Notes: generated by a model not told the origin, from the letters alone. DNA of 64,000 bases from Stenotrophomonas maltophilia (GCF_006970445.1 NZ_CP033877.1:2426750-2490749); one strand, 5' to 3'; positions 54,585-62,274 are shown, counted from the first letter of the stretch. Made by a program: numbers and translations.

Positions 54585-55265
54585 TCATGGAAGGGGCGCG
54601 CGCCGGCCACAGTCGTGGTCGGTGCCGGAAGGACGGATCTGCAGCGTTACCGGCTGCGGCAGCGCGGCGGCCTCGGCCGCCAGCAGCAGGCCCTGCATCG
54701 CCTGCAGCAGGCGTGCATCGCGGCGATCACTGCCACTGCCGGACAGCAGCTCGGGCTCGCTCACCTGGCCCGCACCGTCGATGCGGAAGCGCAAGGTCGC
54801 GGCATAGCGGCCGGGCGCGATCTCCGGGTCGTCACAGAACGCCGCACGCAGCCGCTGCTGCAGCCCGCCGTAGCGACGCCGACGTTCGGCCTCGGGAAGT
54901 TCGGCGCCAACACCCGGCTCGGCGGCCGAGGCCATGCCCCGGCGCAGCACCACGCGCTGCTCGCCGATCACCTCGGCCTCGATGCCGGAATCCTGCAGCA
55001 GCGCCTGCAGTGCAGGCAGCGGCGGCAGGCTGGCGCGCAGCGCATGGCTGCTGCGGCCCGCGGCAAGGTCGCCCGGGTACATCACCGACCACCCACTGAT
55101 GACACTGAAGTGCTCGACCGCCTGTTCCAGCGGCTGCGCGGGGATGTCGTAGGCATGAACACCGTCCTTCGCCACAGCGGCAAAGGACAGCAGCAGCCAA
55201 GCGGCGATGGCCACCTTCCAAGTTCTGACCGCATGGTGTCCATTCAGCCCCCTGACGTAGAACAC
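54585..55265 (-). CDS. VreA-like signalling protein (STN + TonB C-terminal domain)
   Basis: This ~226-residue periplasmic or membrane-anchored protein begins with a hydrophobic leader (about 18-32, VAIAAWLLLSFAAVA). An STN domain follows at about 38-110 (YDIPAQPLEQAVEHFSVISG), the module that TonB receptors use to talk to FecR. It ends with a TonB-like C-terminal domain at about 145-220 (FRIDGAGQVSEPELLSGSGS). It has no plug and no barrel. That unusual combination is the signature of VreA of P. aeruginosa, so it is not a broken receptor. GTG at 55265 with GAGGG upstream is the likely start; the frame is open to 55340. A PHO-box-like site lies about 100 bases upstream. Confidence 0.85.
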   Translation of the reverse strand: MFYVRGLNGHHAVRTWKVAIAAWLLLSFAAVAKDGVHAYDIPAQPLEQAVEHFSVISGWSVMYPGDLAAGRSSHALRASLPPLPALQALLQDSGIEAEVIGEQRVVLRRGMASAAEPGVGAELPEAERRRRYGGLQQRLRAAFCDDPEIAPGRYAATLRFRIDGAGQVSEPELLSGSGSDRRDARLLQAMQGLLLAAEAAALPQPVTLQIRPSGTDHDCGRRAPLP

Positions 55266-55366
55266 ATGACCCTCGGCAGCGACAGCAGCTGCAGTGGACG
55301 CGCGGCACGACCGGAACCCCGGCCCGCGCGCGACCAGCAAGCGGGATCAAACCGTACCGGGGGCAC

Positions 55367-55384
55367 ATGTCATTGCGATGACCG
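55367..55384 (-). promoter_or_regulatory. PHO-box-like site upstream of the vreA-like gene
   Basis: Read on the minus strand, the repeats CGGTCAT and ATGACAT are separated by CGCA. They agree with CTGTCAT at 11 of 14 positions with an 11-base period. The site is oriented toward the vreA-like gene, about 102 bases before its chosen start. It would place the whole Vre regulon under phosphate control. Confidence 0.5.
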
Positions 55385-55501
55385 CCGCCCACGGCCTGGC
55401 GTCGAGGCAGGCTCCGTGGAGCCCGTCAACGCATCAGGGATCAATGAATCGAATAGGCCAGGTCATCCACGCCTGGGGTCAGATCCCGTGCCGACTCAAA
55501 C

Positions 55502-55521
55502 GTGTCGACCAAGGTCGACAC
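55502..55521. repeat. REP-like palindrome in a gene-free gap
   Basis: GTGTCGACC-AA-GGTCGACAC is a perfect 20-base palindrome, related to the GTGCCGACC type at 29425. It lies in the gene-free stretch 55266-55855. That stretch otherwise holds the vreA promoter, the inverted-repeat element at 55572 and a further REP at 55794. Confidence 0.65.
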
Positions 55522-55571
55522 CCACCAAGAGCAGCTCATGCCGTTCCGGCAGATCGCGGGGAACTGTCGAA

Positions 55572-55753
55572 GGCGGGGTGGGTCCGGTTGCAGGGGTGTC
55601 CGCGGCATGGATGCCGCGGCCAAGCCCCCATGGGTGAGGGCGCTTTGCTTGCGAAGCACTGCTTCGCAAGCGCCCGAACGCACAGCCGCCAGCGGCTGGG
55701 CCGGACCGCGGAGCGGGGTTTACGGCGTCCCCTGCAACCGGACCCACCCCGCC
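55572..55753. mobile_element. 182-bp structured element with 25-bp perfect inverted termini
   Basis: The ends 55572-55596 and 55729-55753 are perfect inverted copies (GGCGGGGTGG...CCACCCCGCC). The inside holds three more perfect palindromes: CCGCGGCAT-GG-ATGCCGCGG (55600-55619), GCTTGCGAAGCA-C-TGCTTCGCAAGC (near 55648-55672) and AGCCGC-CA-GCGGCT (55684-55697). The whole could fold as a stem with three branches. No transposase is present. It looks like a MITE or large REP-type element. The short frames inside are not credible genes. Confidence 0.6.
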
Positions 55754-55793
55754 ATCCCTCAGCAGGTCCGCTGTTGCTGTTGCTCCTGAGGTT

Positions 55794-55815
55794 GCCGGCC
55801 AGCGGCCGGCACTAC
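55794..55815. repeat. SMAG/REP palindrome
   Basis: A GCCGGCC / GGCCGGC stem ends in ACTAC (GTAG on the minus strand). The same stem is found at 61293-61314 and 61437-61458. It lies 41 bases past the Lrp gene stop. Confidence 0.7.
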
Positions 55816-55855
55816 CGCGGGTACCGGGTGCAACCCGGCCGCAACCACCCATCCC

Positions 55856-56320
55856 TCAAAGCGGCAGCTGGGTCGTCTGCTTGATCCGCTGCATCGGAAT
55901 CTCGGTCTTGGTGTTCTGCACCCCGGCAATCCGGTTCAGGTGCTGCATCTGGAACTGCCGGTAGGCATCAAGGTCGGCCACCGCCACCCGCAGCAGGAAA
56001 TCGCAGTCACCCGCCATCAGATGGCATTCAAGCACTTCCGGGAAAGACTTGATGCTGTTGATGAAGTGATTGGTGGTGTCCTCGTCCTGCCCGCGCAGCC
56101 ACACGCGCACGAACACGGTGAAGCCACGGCCCACCTTGGCCTCGTTCAACAAGGCCACATAGCGGTCGATGTAGCCGCCCTCCTCCAGCAACCGCACCCG
56201 GCGCAGGCAGGCCGACGGCGAAAGGCCCACCAGCCGGGCCAGCTCCAGGTTCTGCAGGCGGCCGTCGCGCTGCAGGGCGTCGAGGATGCGCCGATCAAGG
56301 TTGTCGAGCTGGTACTGCAT
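55856..56320 (-). CDS. Lrp/AsnC-family transcriptional regulator
   Basis: This 154-residue regulator has an N-terminal helix-turn-helix (about 5-55, LDRRILDALQRDGRLQNLEL, VGLSPSACLRRVRLLEEGGY). The C-terminal ligand-binding RAM domain covers about 70-150 (HLMAGDCDFLLRVAVADLDA). It is divergent from azlCD with a 127-base gap. This suggests that it controls the branched-chain amino acid exporter in response to leucine or a related amino acid. The gap contains AT-rich stretches typical of Lrp sites. Confidence 0.94.
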   Translation of the reverse strand: MQYQLDNLDRRILDALQRDGRLQNLELARLVGLSPSACLRRVRLLEEGGYIDRYVALLNEAKVGRGFTVFVRVWLRGQDEDTTNHFINSIKSFPEVLECHLMAGDCDFLLRVAVADLDAYRQFQMQHLNRIAGVQNTKTEIPMQRIKQTTQLPL

Positions 56321-56447
56321 GGAATTTCATCCCTCTCGCTTCTGGCCGCATGAAATATCAATCATCCAGAATCAAGTGGCATCAACGCAACCCGATTTCG
56401 TGATTGGACCGCTAGCATGGGCCACCCCCACCTCGTTGTGCCGCTCC

Positions 56448-57179
56448 ATGGACGCCCGTACCACCCTCCCCCTGCCCGACACCTGCGATACCGCCCCGCG
56501 TGCCGAATTCCTGCGCGGCCTGCGTGCCGCCGTGCCGGTGATGATCGGCTTCATTCCGTTCGCCCTGGTGCTCGGCGCGCAGGCGGCCCAGAAGGGCCTG
56601 AGCGCACTGGAAGTGCCACTGATGACCGGCCTCAACTTCGCTGGCGGTTCGGAGTTCGCCGCCGTCGAACTGTGGACCTCTCCGCCGCACATCGCACTGA
56701 TCGTGGCGATCACCGCGCTGGTCAACAGCCGCCACCTGTTGATGGGCGCCAGCCTGGCCCCGCTGCTGCAGCACCTGCCGCGCCGCCGCGTGCTGCCGGC
56801 CCTGTTCTTCATGTGCGATGAAAGCTGGGCGATGGGCGTAGCCGATGCGCGCCGCCGCGCGCTTGGCTTCAGCCTGGCCTACTACCTGGGCGTGTCGGCA
56901 GGCCTGTACACGGTCTGGGTGGCCTGCACCGCATTGGGCGCGATCGTCGGCCCGATGCTGGGCGACATCCACGCCTATGGCTTCGACATGGCCTTCCCGG
57001 CCGTGTTCCTGGTGCTGCTACGCGGCATGTGGCAAGGCATGAAGGCGGCGCGGCCGTGGCTGGTCAGCCTGGTCGTGGCCGCGGCCACTTACCTGCTGAT
57101 CCCGGGTGCCTGGTACGTGGCCAGCGGCGCATTGGCCGGCCTGGCGGCCGCCTGGCTGCTGGCGGAGGACGCGGCATGA
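56448..57179 (+). CDS. azlC: AzlC-family branched-chain amino acid exporter, large subunit
   Basis: This 243-residue membrane protein has 7-8 hydrophobic segments. The N-terminal family motif is EFLRGLRAAVPVMIGFIPFA (about 20-39), followed by TGLNFAGGSEFAAVELW (about 63-79) and LVNSRHLLMGASLAPLL (about 95-111). With AzlD it forms an exporter for branched-chain amino acids or their analogues. ATG at 56448 is used. The stop overlaps the azlD start (ATGA). Confidence 0.94.
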   Translation: MDARTTLPLPDTCDTAPRAEFLRGLRAAVPVMIGFIPFALVLGAQAAQKGLSALEVPLMTGLNFAGGSEFAAVELWTSPPHIALIVAITALVNSRHLLMGASLAPLLQHLPRRRVLPALFFMCDESWAMGVADARRRALGFSLAYYLGVSAGLYTVWVACTALGAIVGPMLGDIHAYGFDMAFPAVFLVLLRGMWQGMKAARPWLVSLVVAAATYLLIPGAWYVASGALAGLAAAWLLAEDAA

Positions 57180-57490
57180 TCTTCAATGGACTGATCCACT
57201 GGACCTCGGTGCTGACCATCGTACTGATGGCCGCCGCCACCTACCTGACCCGCATCGTCGGCTTCCTCGCGCTGCGCAACCGCACGTTGAGCAAACGCGC
57301 AGTGACGGTGATGGAAGCCGCACCTGGCTGCGTGCTGATCTCGGTGATCGCCCCGGACTTCGTCGCCGACAAGCCCGCCGACCTGGCCGCACTGGCGATC
57401 ACCCTGCTGGCCGCCACGCGGCTGTCGATGCTGCCGACGGTGCTGATCGGCGTGGTCTCGGCCGGTGTGTTGCGCTATCTGATGGGCTGA
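57176..57490 (+). CDS. azlD: AzlD-family exporter small subunit
   Basis: This 104-residue membrane protein has about four hydrophobic segments. The AzlD pattern includes TYLTRIVGFLALRNR (about 22-36) and EAAPGCVLISVIAPDF (about 47-62), with a C-terminal LPTVLIGVVSAGVLRYLMG. It overlaps azlC by four bases and is required with it for transport in known systems. Confidence 0.93.
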   Translation: MIFNGLIHWTSVLTIVLMAAATYLTRIVGFLALRNRTLSKRAVTVMEAAPGCVLISVIAPDFVADKPADLAALAITLLAATRLSMLPTVLIGVVSAGVLRYLMG

Positions 57491-57710
57491 CGCGCCCGCG
57501 ACTTCCCCACGGGGTGTGACTGGAGGCGCAAGTGTCGCCATTGGCGCGACCTGCGCATGTGTCTGGCGCGTCGAATGAGGCCCGAAGCCAATTACCGGAG
57601 GTAATTGAAACAATTCCGATTGCCTGATCGAGCCTGAGCCGGTACGGATCGACTACCGAATCAGCAGGTTGAGCTGAACGGTCAATCGACGTCCAACGTG
57701 GAGAGTACCA
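57491..57710. other. Intergenic region, composition change
   Basis: These 220 bases run from the azlD stop to the first exported-protein gene. They become clearly more AT-rich after about 57585, including an AATTACC-GGA-GGTAATT palindrome (57590-57606) that may be an operator or terminator. No gene is supported. The change of composition marks the left side of a possibly acquired two-gene segment. Confidence 0.4.
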
Positions 57711-58292
57711 ATGAGCAATCTGCAGGTTGTCGTGGTAGCAATCGGTATCACCCTCATCTCTACTGGCTGCGGGCCGATGGAGTGGCAGTTGAGCGCATCG
57801 TGCGAAGAAACGAAGAAGTGCCGGATCGAAGGCAGGATTGGAGGCAAGATCGGAGGAGGCGAACGCGATGGCCTACCTTGGTTCGAGCGAATTCTGCTGG
57901 CGTCGACATCAGAAGTACCAGATGCCGCGCAGTTCGAAATCGACGTCTCGGGTTCATCCATAGCCTTCCCAGCCAATGGATCTGTAACCCTGCTGTTGTT
58001 TGATGGCCGGCAAGGAACCAGCATCGCCGCCAAGCAGTTCCAATGGCATCGAACAGGAACTGTCCTCCGGCTTGTCGATCCGGATGGTGCGAACGCCTGG
58101 GCCGCATCTGCGTCCGGTCCAGCGACCGAGTTGAGATACGACCTCGCAACATTCGATGTAGGTGCAGCCCCTGGACCAAATACCATCGCGGCGGCCTCTC
58201 GATACAGCGGAGCCACCCGGGCAGCTTCAGTCTCGGAATTTCAAGTCTGTACGAAGTATCCATCGCCGTATCAATGCGGACTGACCCCCTGA
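57711..58292 (+). CDS. Exported or lipoprotein-like protein of unknown function
   Basis: This 193-residue protein has an N-terminal signal (about 1-20, VVVVAIGITLISTGC). Cys20 could be a lipobox residue, although the -3 position is not ideal. The mature part shows alternating beta-like stretches (SVTLLLFDGRQGTSIAAKQF, about 91-110). Cys residues lie at about 31 and 37 and near the C-terminus. Codon use is less GC-rich than in the neighbours. It overlaps the next gene by one base (TGATG), so the two are coupled. I recognise no family. Confidence 0.7.
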   Translation: MSNLQVVVVAIGITLISTGCGPMEWQLSASCEETKKCRIEGRIGGKIGGGERDGLPWFERILLASTSEVPDAAQFEIDVSGSSIAFPANGSVTLLLFDGRQGTSIAAKQFQWHRTGTVLRLVDPDGANAWAASASGPATELRYDLATFDVGAAPGPNTIAAASRYSGATRAASVSEFQVCTKYPSPYQCGLTP

Positions 58293-59146
58293 TGCAGCGT
58301 CGCCAGTCCAGGCGTACCCAACCGGGCTCCGTCGTCGGGCACTACCCTGGGCTGGCGGCAATCCTTCTGGCCACAAGTGCGTGCCAATCCCTCCAGCTGC
58401 CTCCCCGGAACCTGGTCAGCACCGATGGGGGGTATGCCACCCTGCTGCGAGGCCCTTCCTCGCATCTGAAGATCAGCACAGTATCAGTGCTACCCGGCCC
58501 GGAAAGCTTGGAGTATCCCAACCGATCCATCGAGTGCGGGCGATCATCCATTGCAACCCGGGTTCTCTGGGCGGATGGAACGCTCTCGGCCATGCAGGCG
58601 TCACGGCTCTGCGAGGCGGCTGCACGATCCGCTGGACTGCCGCTCCAGGCCAATGGGCAGGAACGGACGCCTGTGCGTTATCAGCTCACAATCGTGAGTG
58701 ACGGCGGCGGTATCTGGCGACAACTGCCAGGACCAGAGCGGCCGGGCCAGGTGGTCGGCTTCTGGTTTCCCTCCAGCCCGGACGCTGATTCGCTGCGCAG
58801 GCGCGTGATCGCCACCACCGCGCATGAATTCCAGCATATTGCCACCGCATTGTCAGGGCAGCCGCGGCGCAGCGGGCAGCGGGAACCAGACGCCTATCTG
58901 GCAGGCGCATGTGCGCAGTTGCTGATCGAGGGCACCCTTGCGCGCGCGAACCTCCCGGACGGACACGATCCGCGAGCTGATCCGTTCCTGCCATCCGCCG
59001 CCAGGCGCTCCGCGCATGCGGGCAGTACGACCGGGGCAGCACTGCTGCGGTTCTTCGGCGACGCAGACACCTTGCACATCAATGAAGGAGGTCGCCACCT
59101 CGTGCAGCATTGCCACGAGACGATCAGCTTTCCCCTGCAGCAGTGA
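58292..59146 (+). CDS. Lipoprotein-like protein with HExxH motif (putative metalloprotease)
   Basis: This 284-residue protein has a basic N-terminus and a signal sequence (about 15-31, LAAILLATSAC), possibly a lipoprotein with Cys31. The central AHEFQHIATAL (about 180) matches the zinc-protease motif HExxH. A following YLAGACAQLLIEG (Tyr-x-x-Gly, then Glu about 30 residues on) could supply a third zinc ligand. The active fold is otherwise unrecognised. ATG at 58292 overlaps the previous stop; ATG at 58274 in the same frame is an alternative. It may act in the periplasm on the partner encoded upstream. Peptidase activity is inference from one motif. Confidence 0.68.
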   Translation: MQRRQSRRTQPGSVVGHYPGLAAILLATSACQSLQLPPRNLVSTDGGYATLLRGPSSHLKISTVSVLPGPESLEYPNRSIECGRSSIATRVLWADGTLSAMQASRLCEAAARSAGLPLQANGQERTPVRYQLTIVSDGGGIWRQLPGPERPGQVVGFWFPSSPDADSLRRRVIATTAHEFQHIATALSGQPRRSGQREPDAYLAGACAQLLIEGTLARANLPDGHDPRADPFLPSAARRSAHAGSTTGAALLRFFGDADTLHINEGGRHLVQHCHETISFPLQQ

Positions 59147-59282
59147 ACGCTCCCTGCGACACCCGGTCGCAGGTCATCGCGCCACCCACTTGACCAATGT
59201 CAAACCGCCCGCCGCCGTGCGGGCGTATTTCTATGCAGGACCCGAACACGCCGGCGTTACCGGCATCCACAAGGACCCTGCG

Positions 59283-59711
59283 ATGAGCTACACCCCCGAC
59301 AACGCCCAGCTCCTGAACGCCATGCAGAACGTCATGGTGATCTCCACCACCGACCTGCAGGGCAACATCACCTACGCCAACGACCTGTTCTGCACGCTTA
59401 CCGGTTTCGCCCGCGAGGAACTGATCGGCCAGCCGCACAGCATCGTGCGCCATCCGGATGTGCCCAAGGCGGTCTACAAGGACATGTGGGACACCATCAA
59501 GGCCGGCAAGACCTGGACCGGCATCGTGCCCAACCTTGGCAAGGGCGGCGTGCTCTACGTGGTCGATACCACCGTGCAGCCGCTGTTCGACGCCGACGGC
59601 AACATCACCTCGTACATCAGCATCCGCCGCGTGGTGAACGACCTGATGCAGAACTACGACCTGGTCGAGTTCAGCAAGGAAAAGTTCGACGACTTCTACG
59701 AGGCCGCGTGA
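59283..59711 (+). CDS. Single PAS-domain protein (Aer-type)
   Basis: This 142-residue cytosolic protein is nearly all one PAS domain (about 15-125): QGNITYANDLFCTLTGFARE, then SIVRHPDVPKAVYKDMW. The latter is the sequence seen in the FAD-binding PAS of the Aer aerotaxis receptor. No output domain, HAMP or methyl-accepting part follows. The stop overlaps the GTG of a diflavin reductase (GTGA). A shared flavin or redox function is therefore likely: the PAS may sense the redox state of, or pass electrons with, its partner. Confidence 0.85.
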   Translation: MSYTPDNAQLLNAMQNVMVISTTDLQGNITYANDLFCTLTGFAREELIGQPHSIVRHPDVPKAVYKDMWDTIKAGKTWTGIVPNLGKGGVLYVVDTTVQPLFDADGNITSYISIRRVVNDLMQNYDLVEFSKEKFDDFYEAA

Positions 59712-61237
59712 ACGCCCTCCCGACCAGTACGCCCTTCAGCCGCCTGCTGGTGGGTTTCGCGTCCGAGTCGGGCAATGCCCGCGCCCTGGCCCAGCGCCTG
59801 GGCGCGGACCTGCAGCCGCACGCGCCGCAGGTGCTCCCGTTCAACGATATCGACGTGGCCAGTCTCGGCCACGGCGATGTGCTGCTGGCGATCTCCAGCT
59901 CGTTCGGCGATGGCGAACCGCCGGCCAACGGCGAGCAGTTCTTCGAAACGCTGCGCCAGACCCCGACACTGAGCGGCCTGCGCTATGCGGTGTTCGGCCT
60001 TGGTGATACCGGCTACCCCAGCTTCTGCGGCTTCACCAAGGCGCTGGATGCTGCATTGAGCGAGCGCCAGGCGCAGCCGTTGCTGCATCGGGTGGACGCC
60101 GACCTGGGCTACGAGCACTTCTTCCAGCAATGGCAGCCGGTGCTGGGCCAGGTGCTGGATGGCGACCTCAGCGCTGGCCAGGACCTGCACCTGCAGGTGA
60201 CCGCGTATGGCGAAGACAATGCCTTTGCCGCCCCCATTCTCGAACGTCGCCGCCTGAACAGCAGCGACCCCGCCGCCTGGCACCTGCAGCTGGATATTGC
60301 CGGCAGTGGTATGGCGTACCGCGCGGGCGACACCCTGCACGCGGTACCGGAGAACGACCCCGCCCTGCTGCAGGCATTGGCGACCTGGTACGGCGACACC
60401 GCCGCCGTGGCCGCCCTGCACGACCGCGAGCTGCGCCTGCTGAGCAAGAGTGTGCTGCGCGAACTGGCCAAGCTCGGCGGTAGCGAGGTACTGAAGGGCC
60501 TGTTGAAGGTCAGCCAGAAGCGCGAGCTGGAAGCCTACCTGCACGGCCTGGACCTGCTGGACGTGCTGCAGGACCACGCCACGCCGGACAGCGTGCCGCT
60601 GGCCCGGCTGCGTGAACTGCTGTCACCGCGACTGCCGCGCGCCTATTCGATCGCCTCGCACCCGTGCGACGACCAGCTGAGCCTGTGCGTGCGCGAAGTG
60701 CGCTACACCCTGCGCGGCCGCGAGCGCTTCGGCACTGCCACCGGCAGCCTGCTGCATGGCGGCGATCATGCCCGTGTGTACTGCCGCTCCAACCCTGGCT
60801 TCCACCTGCCCGATACCGGCGAGGCACCGCTGCTGCTGGTCGGCACCGGCACCGGCATCGCACCGTTGATGGGCCTGATGCAGGAGCTGCAGGCCGGTGC
60901 CTGCGAACGCGAAGTGCACCTGGTGTTCGGCGAGAAGCACAGTCAGCACGACTACCTGTATCGCGACCAGCTGCAGGACTGGCACGCGCGTGGCGTGCTG
61001 GCCGGCCTGCATACCGCGTTCTCGCGCGATGGCGCCGAAAAGGTCTATGTGCAGCATGTGCTGCAGCAGCGCGCCAGCGAAGTGCGCGACGTCCTGGCCC
61101 GCGGTGGGCATCTGTACCTGTGCGGCAACAAGAGCCACCTGGAAGGCGCGGTGCGTGAGGCCATCGATGCCATCGGTGGTGAAGGACACTGGGACACACT
61201 GCGGGGCGAAGGCCGCACGCACTGCGAATTGTATTGA
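59708..61237 (+). CDS. CysJ-like diflavin reductase
   Basis: This 509-residue NADPH-dependent flavoprotein has a flavodoxin domain at about 10-150 (VGFASESGNARALAQRLGAD, SSFGDGEPPANGEQFF). An FAD domain lies at about 165-370 (PRAYSIAS, then GTATGSLL) and the NADPH domain at about 375-509 (VGTGTGIAPLMGLMQEL, LYLCGNKSHLEGAV), ending CELY. CysJ is ~600 residues; this form is a shorter CysJ/CPR relative. No sulfite reductase hemoprotein (CysI) is adjacent, so the electron acceptor is unknown. It is translationally coupled to the PAS protein, which suggests a redox-sensing or electron-donating pair. Confidence 0.9.
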   Translation: MNALPTSTPFSRLLVGFASESGNARALAQRLGADLQPHAPQVLPFNDIDVASLGHGDVLLAISSSFGDGEPPANGEQFFETLRQTPTLSGLRYAVFGLGDTGYPSFCGFTKALDAALSERQAQPLLHRVDADLGYEHFFQQWQPVLGQVLDGDLSAGQDLHLQVTAYGEDNAFAAPILERRRLNSSDPAAWHLQLDIAGSGMAYRAGDTLHAVPENDPALLQALATWYGDTAAVAALHDRELRLLSKSVLRELAKLGGSEVLKGLLKVSQKRELEAYLHGLDLLDVLQDHATPDSVPLARLRELLSPRLPRAYSIASHPCDDQLSLCVREVRYTLRGRERFGTATGSLLHGGDHARVYCRSNPGFHLPDTGEAPLLLVGTGTGIAPLMGLMQELQAGACEREVHLVFGEKHSQHDYLYRDQLQDWHARGVLAGLHTAFSRDGAEKVYVQHVLQQRASEVRDVLARGGHLYLCGNKSHLEGAVREAIDAIGGEGHWDTLRGEGRTHCELY

Positions 61238-61249
61238 CCTGTCCATGAG

Positions 61250-61518
61250 GTAGAGCCCGCCGCTGGGCGGCTGCGCTCCGCACCATGAAGCTGCCGGCCA
61301 GCGGCCGGCACTACCCAGAACCGTTACATCGGCACGCCCACGATCACGCTCGACGCCTTGAACAGCACCGTCGCTGTACCTCCCTCTGGATCGGTAGAGC
61401 CGGCCGCTGGCCGGCTGCGCTCCGCACCGTGAAGCTGCCGGCCAGCGGCCGGCACTACCCAGAACCTTTACATCGGCACGCCCACGATCACGCTCGACGC
61501 CTTGAACAGCACCGTCGC
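61250..61518. repeat. Tandem 144-bp duplication containing REPs and the modE 3' end
   Basis: The segment 61271-61374 recurs at 61415-61518 with 102 of 104 identical bases. The similarity reaches left to 61250/61394 (GTAGAGCC start). Each copy carries a GTAG-type REP pair and a stretch coding on the minus strand for the last ModE residues (ATVLFKASSVIVGVPM) with the TAA stop. Only the right copy belongs to the functional gene; the left is a pseudo-end after the stop. Confidence 0.85.
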
Positions 61519-62274
61519 CGCGGTACCCTCCTGCAGCTCCAGCGCCGCTGTACTGGTACGGGTGATCACCGCCACCACGCTGCAGCCATGGCCAATATCC
61601 ACCACCACCTCATCGTTCACCGCACCCTCGGTAATACGTTCCACCGTGCCGGTGAACTGGTTGCGTGCCGAGTAACGCGCACCCTCGCCCTGCGCCACGA
61701 TCACCGACGAGGCCTTCACCAGCGCATAGGCCGGCACGCCCACCGCCAGGCCCAGCGATTCCACGCTGCCATGGGTGATGGTGGCGACCAGCGCGAGGCC
61801 CGGCGCTACTTCAATCTGCACTTCATCGTTGACGGCGCCGCTGGCCAGCGCACTGACCCGGCCATGGAACTGGTTGCGTGCACTGGTGATCATGCCGATT
61901 CTCCGGATCAGGGCCAGATCCTCGTCCAGCCCGGGGGTGGCCTGCAGCGACTGCAGGAACGTACGGTGCGCGCGCTCGACCTCCTCGAAACGGGCGATCA
62001 GCTGGTGGCCGCGCTCGGTCAGTCGTGCACCGCCGCCGCCACGGCCGCCCACGCTGCGCGCGACCAGCGGTTCGCCGGCCGCGGTGTTCATCGCGTCCAC
62101 CGCGTCCCAGGCGTTCTTGTAGGTCATGCCCATGCGCTTGGCGGCCTGGCTGATCGAGCCACACGCGTCGATCAGGCCCAGCAGCGCGAAGCGTCCGCGG
62201 CCACCCACGCTCTGCCCGGCAATGCTCAGCCACAGGTTGCCCTGAAGTTCCAACGGCGGCTCGGCCTCACTCAT
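61468..62274 (-). CDS. modE: Molybdate-responsive regulator ModE
   Basis: This 268-residue regulator has an N-terminal LysR-like winged helix (about 12-110, FALLGLIDACGSISQAAKRM, MTYKNAWDAVDAMN, with the GRGGGGARLT wing). Two MOP molybdate-binding domains follow, at about 125-190 (SARNQFHGRVSALASGAVND) and 197-265 (SARNQFTGTVERITEGAVND). The full two-MOP form matches E. coli ModE in length. It is divergent from the TonB-dependent receptor at 62457, whose promoter holds a perfect ModE palindrome. ModE-molybdate therefore likely represses that gene. Its own 3' end has been duplicated beyond the stop. Confidence 0.96.
   Translation of the reverse strand: MSEAEPPLELQGNLWLSIAGQSVGGRGRFALLGLIDACGSISQAAKRMGMTYKNAWDAVDAMNTAAGEPLVARSVGGRGGGGARLTERGHQLIARFEEVERAHRTFLQSLQATPGLDEDLALIRRIGMITSARNQFHGRVSALASGAVNDEVQIEVAPGLALVATITHGSVESLGLAVGVPAYALVKASSVIVAQGEGARYSARNQFTGTVERITEGAVNDEVVVDIGHGCSVVAVITRTSTAALELQEGTAATVLFKASSVIVGVPM

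Noticed and set aside
54585..55265. Reading the VreA-like gene as a truncated TonB-dependent receptor pseudogene.
   Set aside because: It has a leader, an intact STN domain and an intact TonB-like C-terminus, and it sits first in a vreA-I-R order. This matches a known complete protein type.
55441..55789. Short frames inside and around the 182-bp inverted-repeat element.
   Set aside because: They run through palindromes, exist on both strands and have no ribosome sites or protein-like composition.
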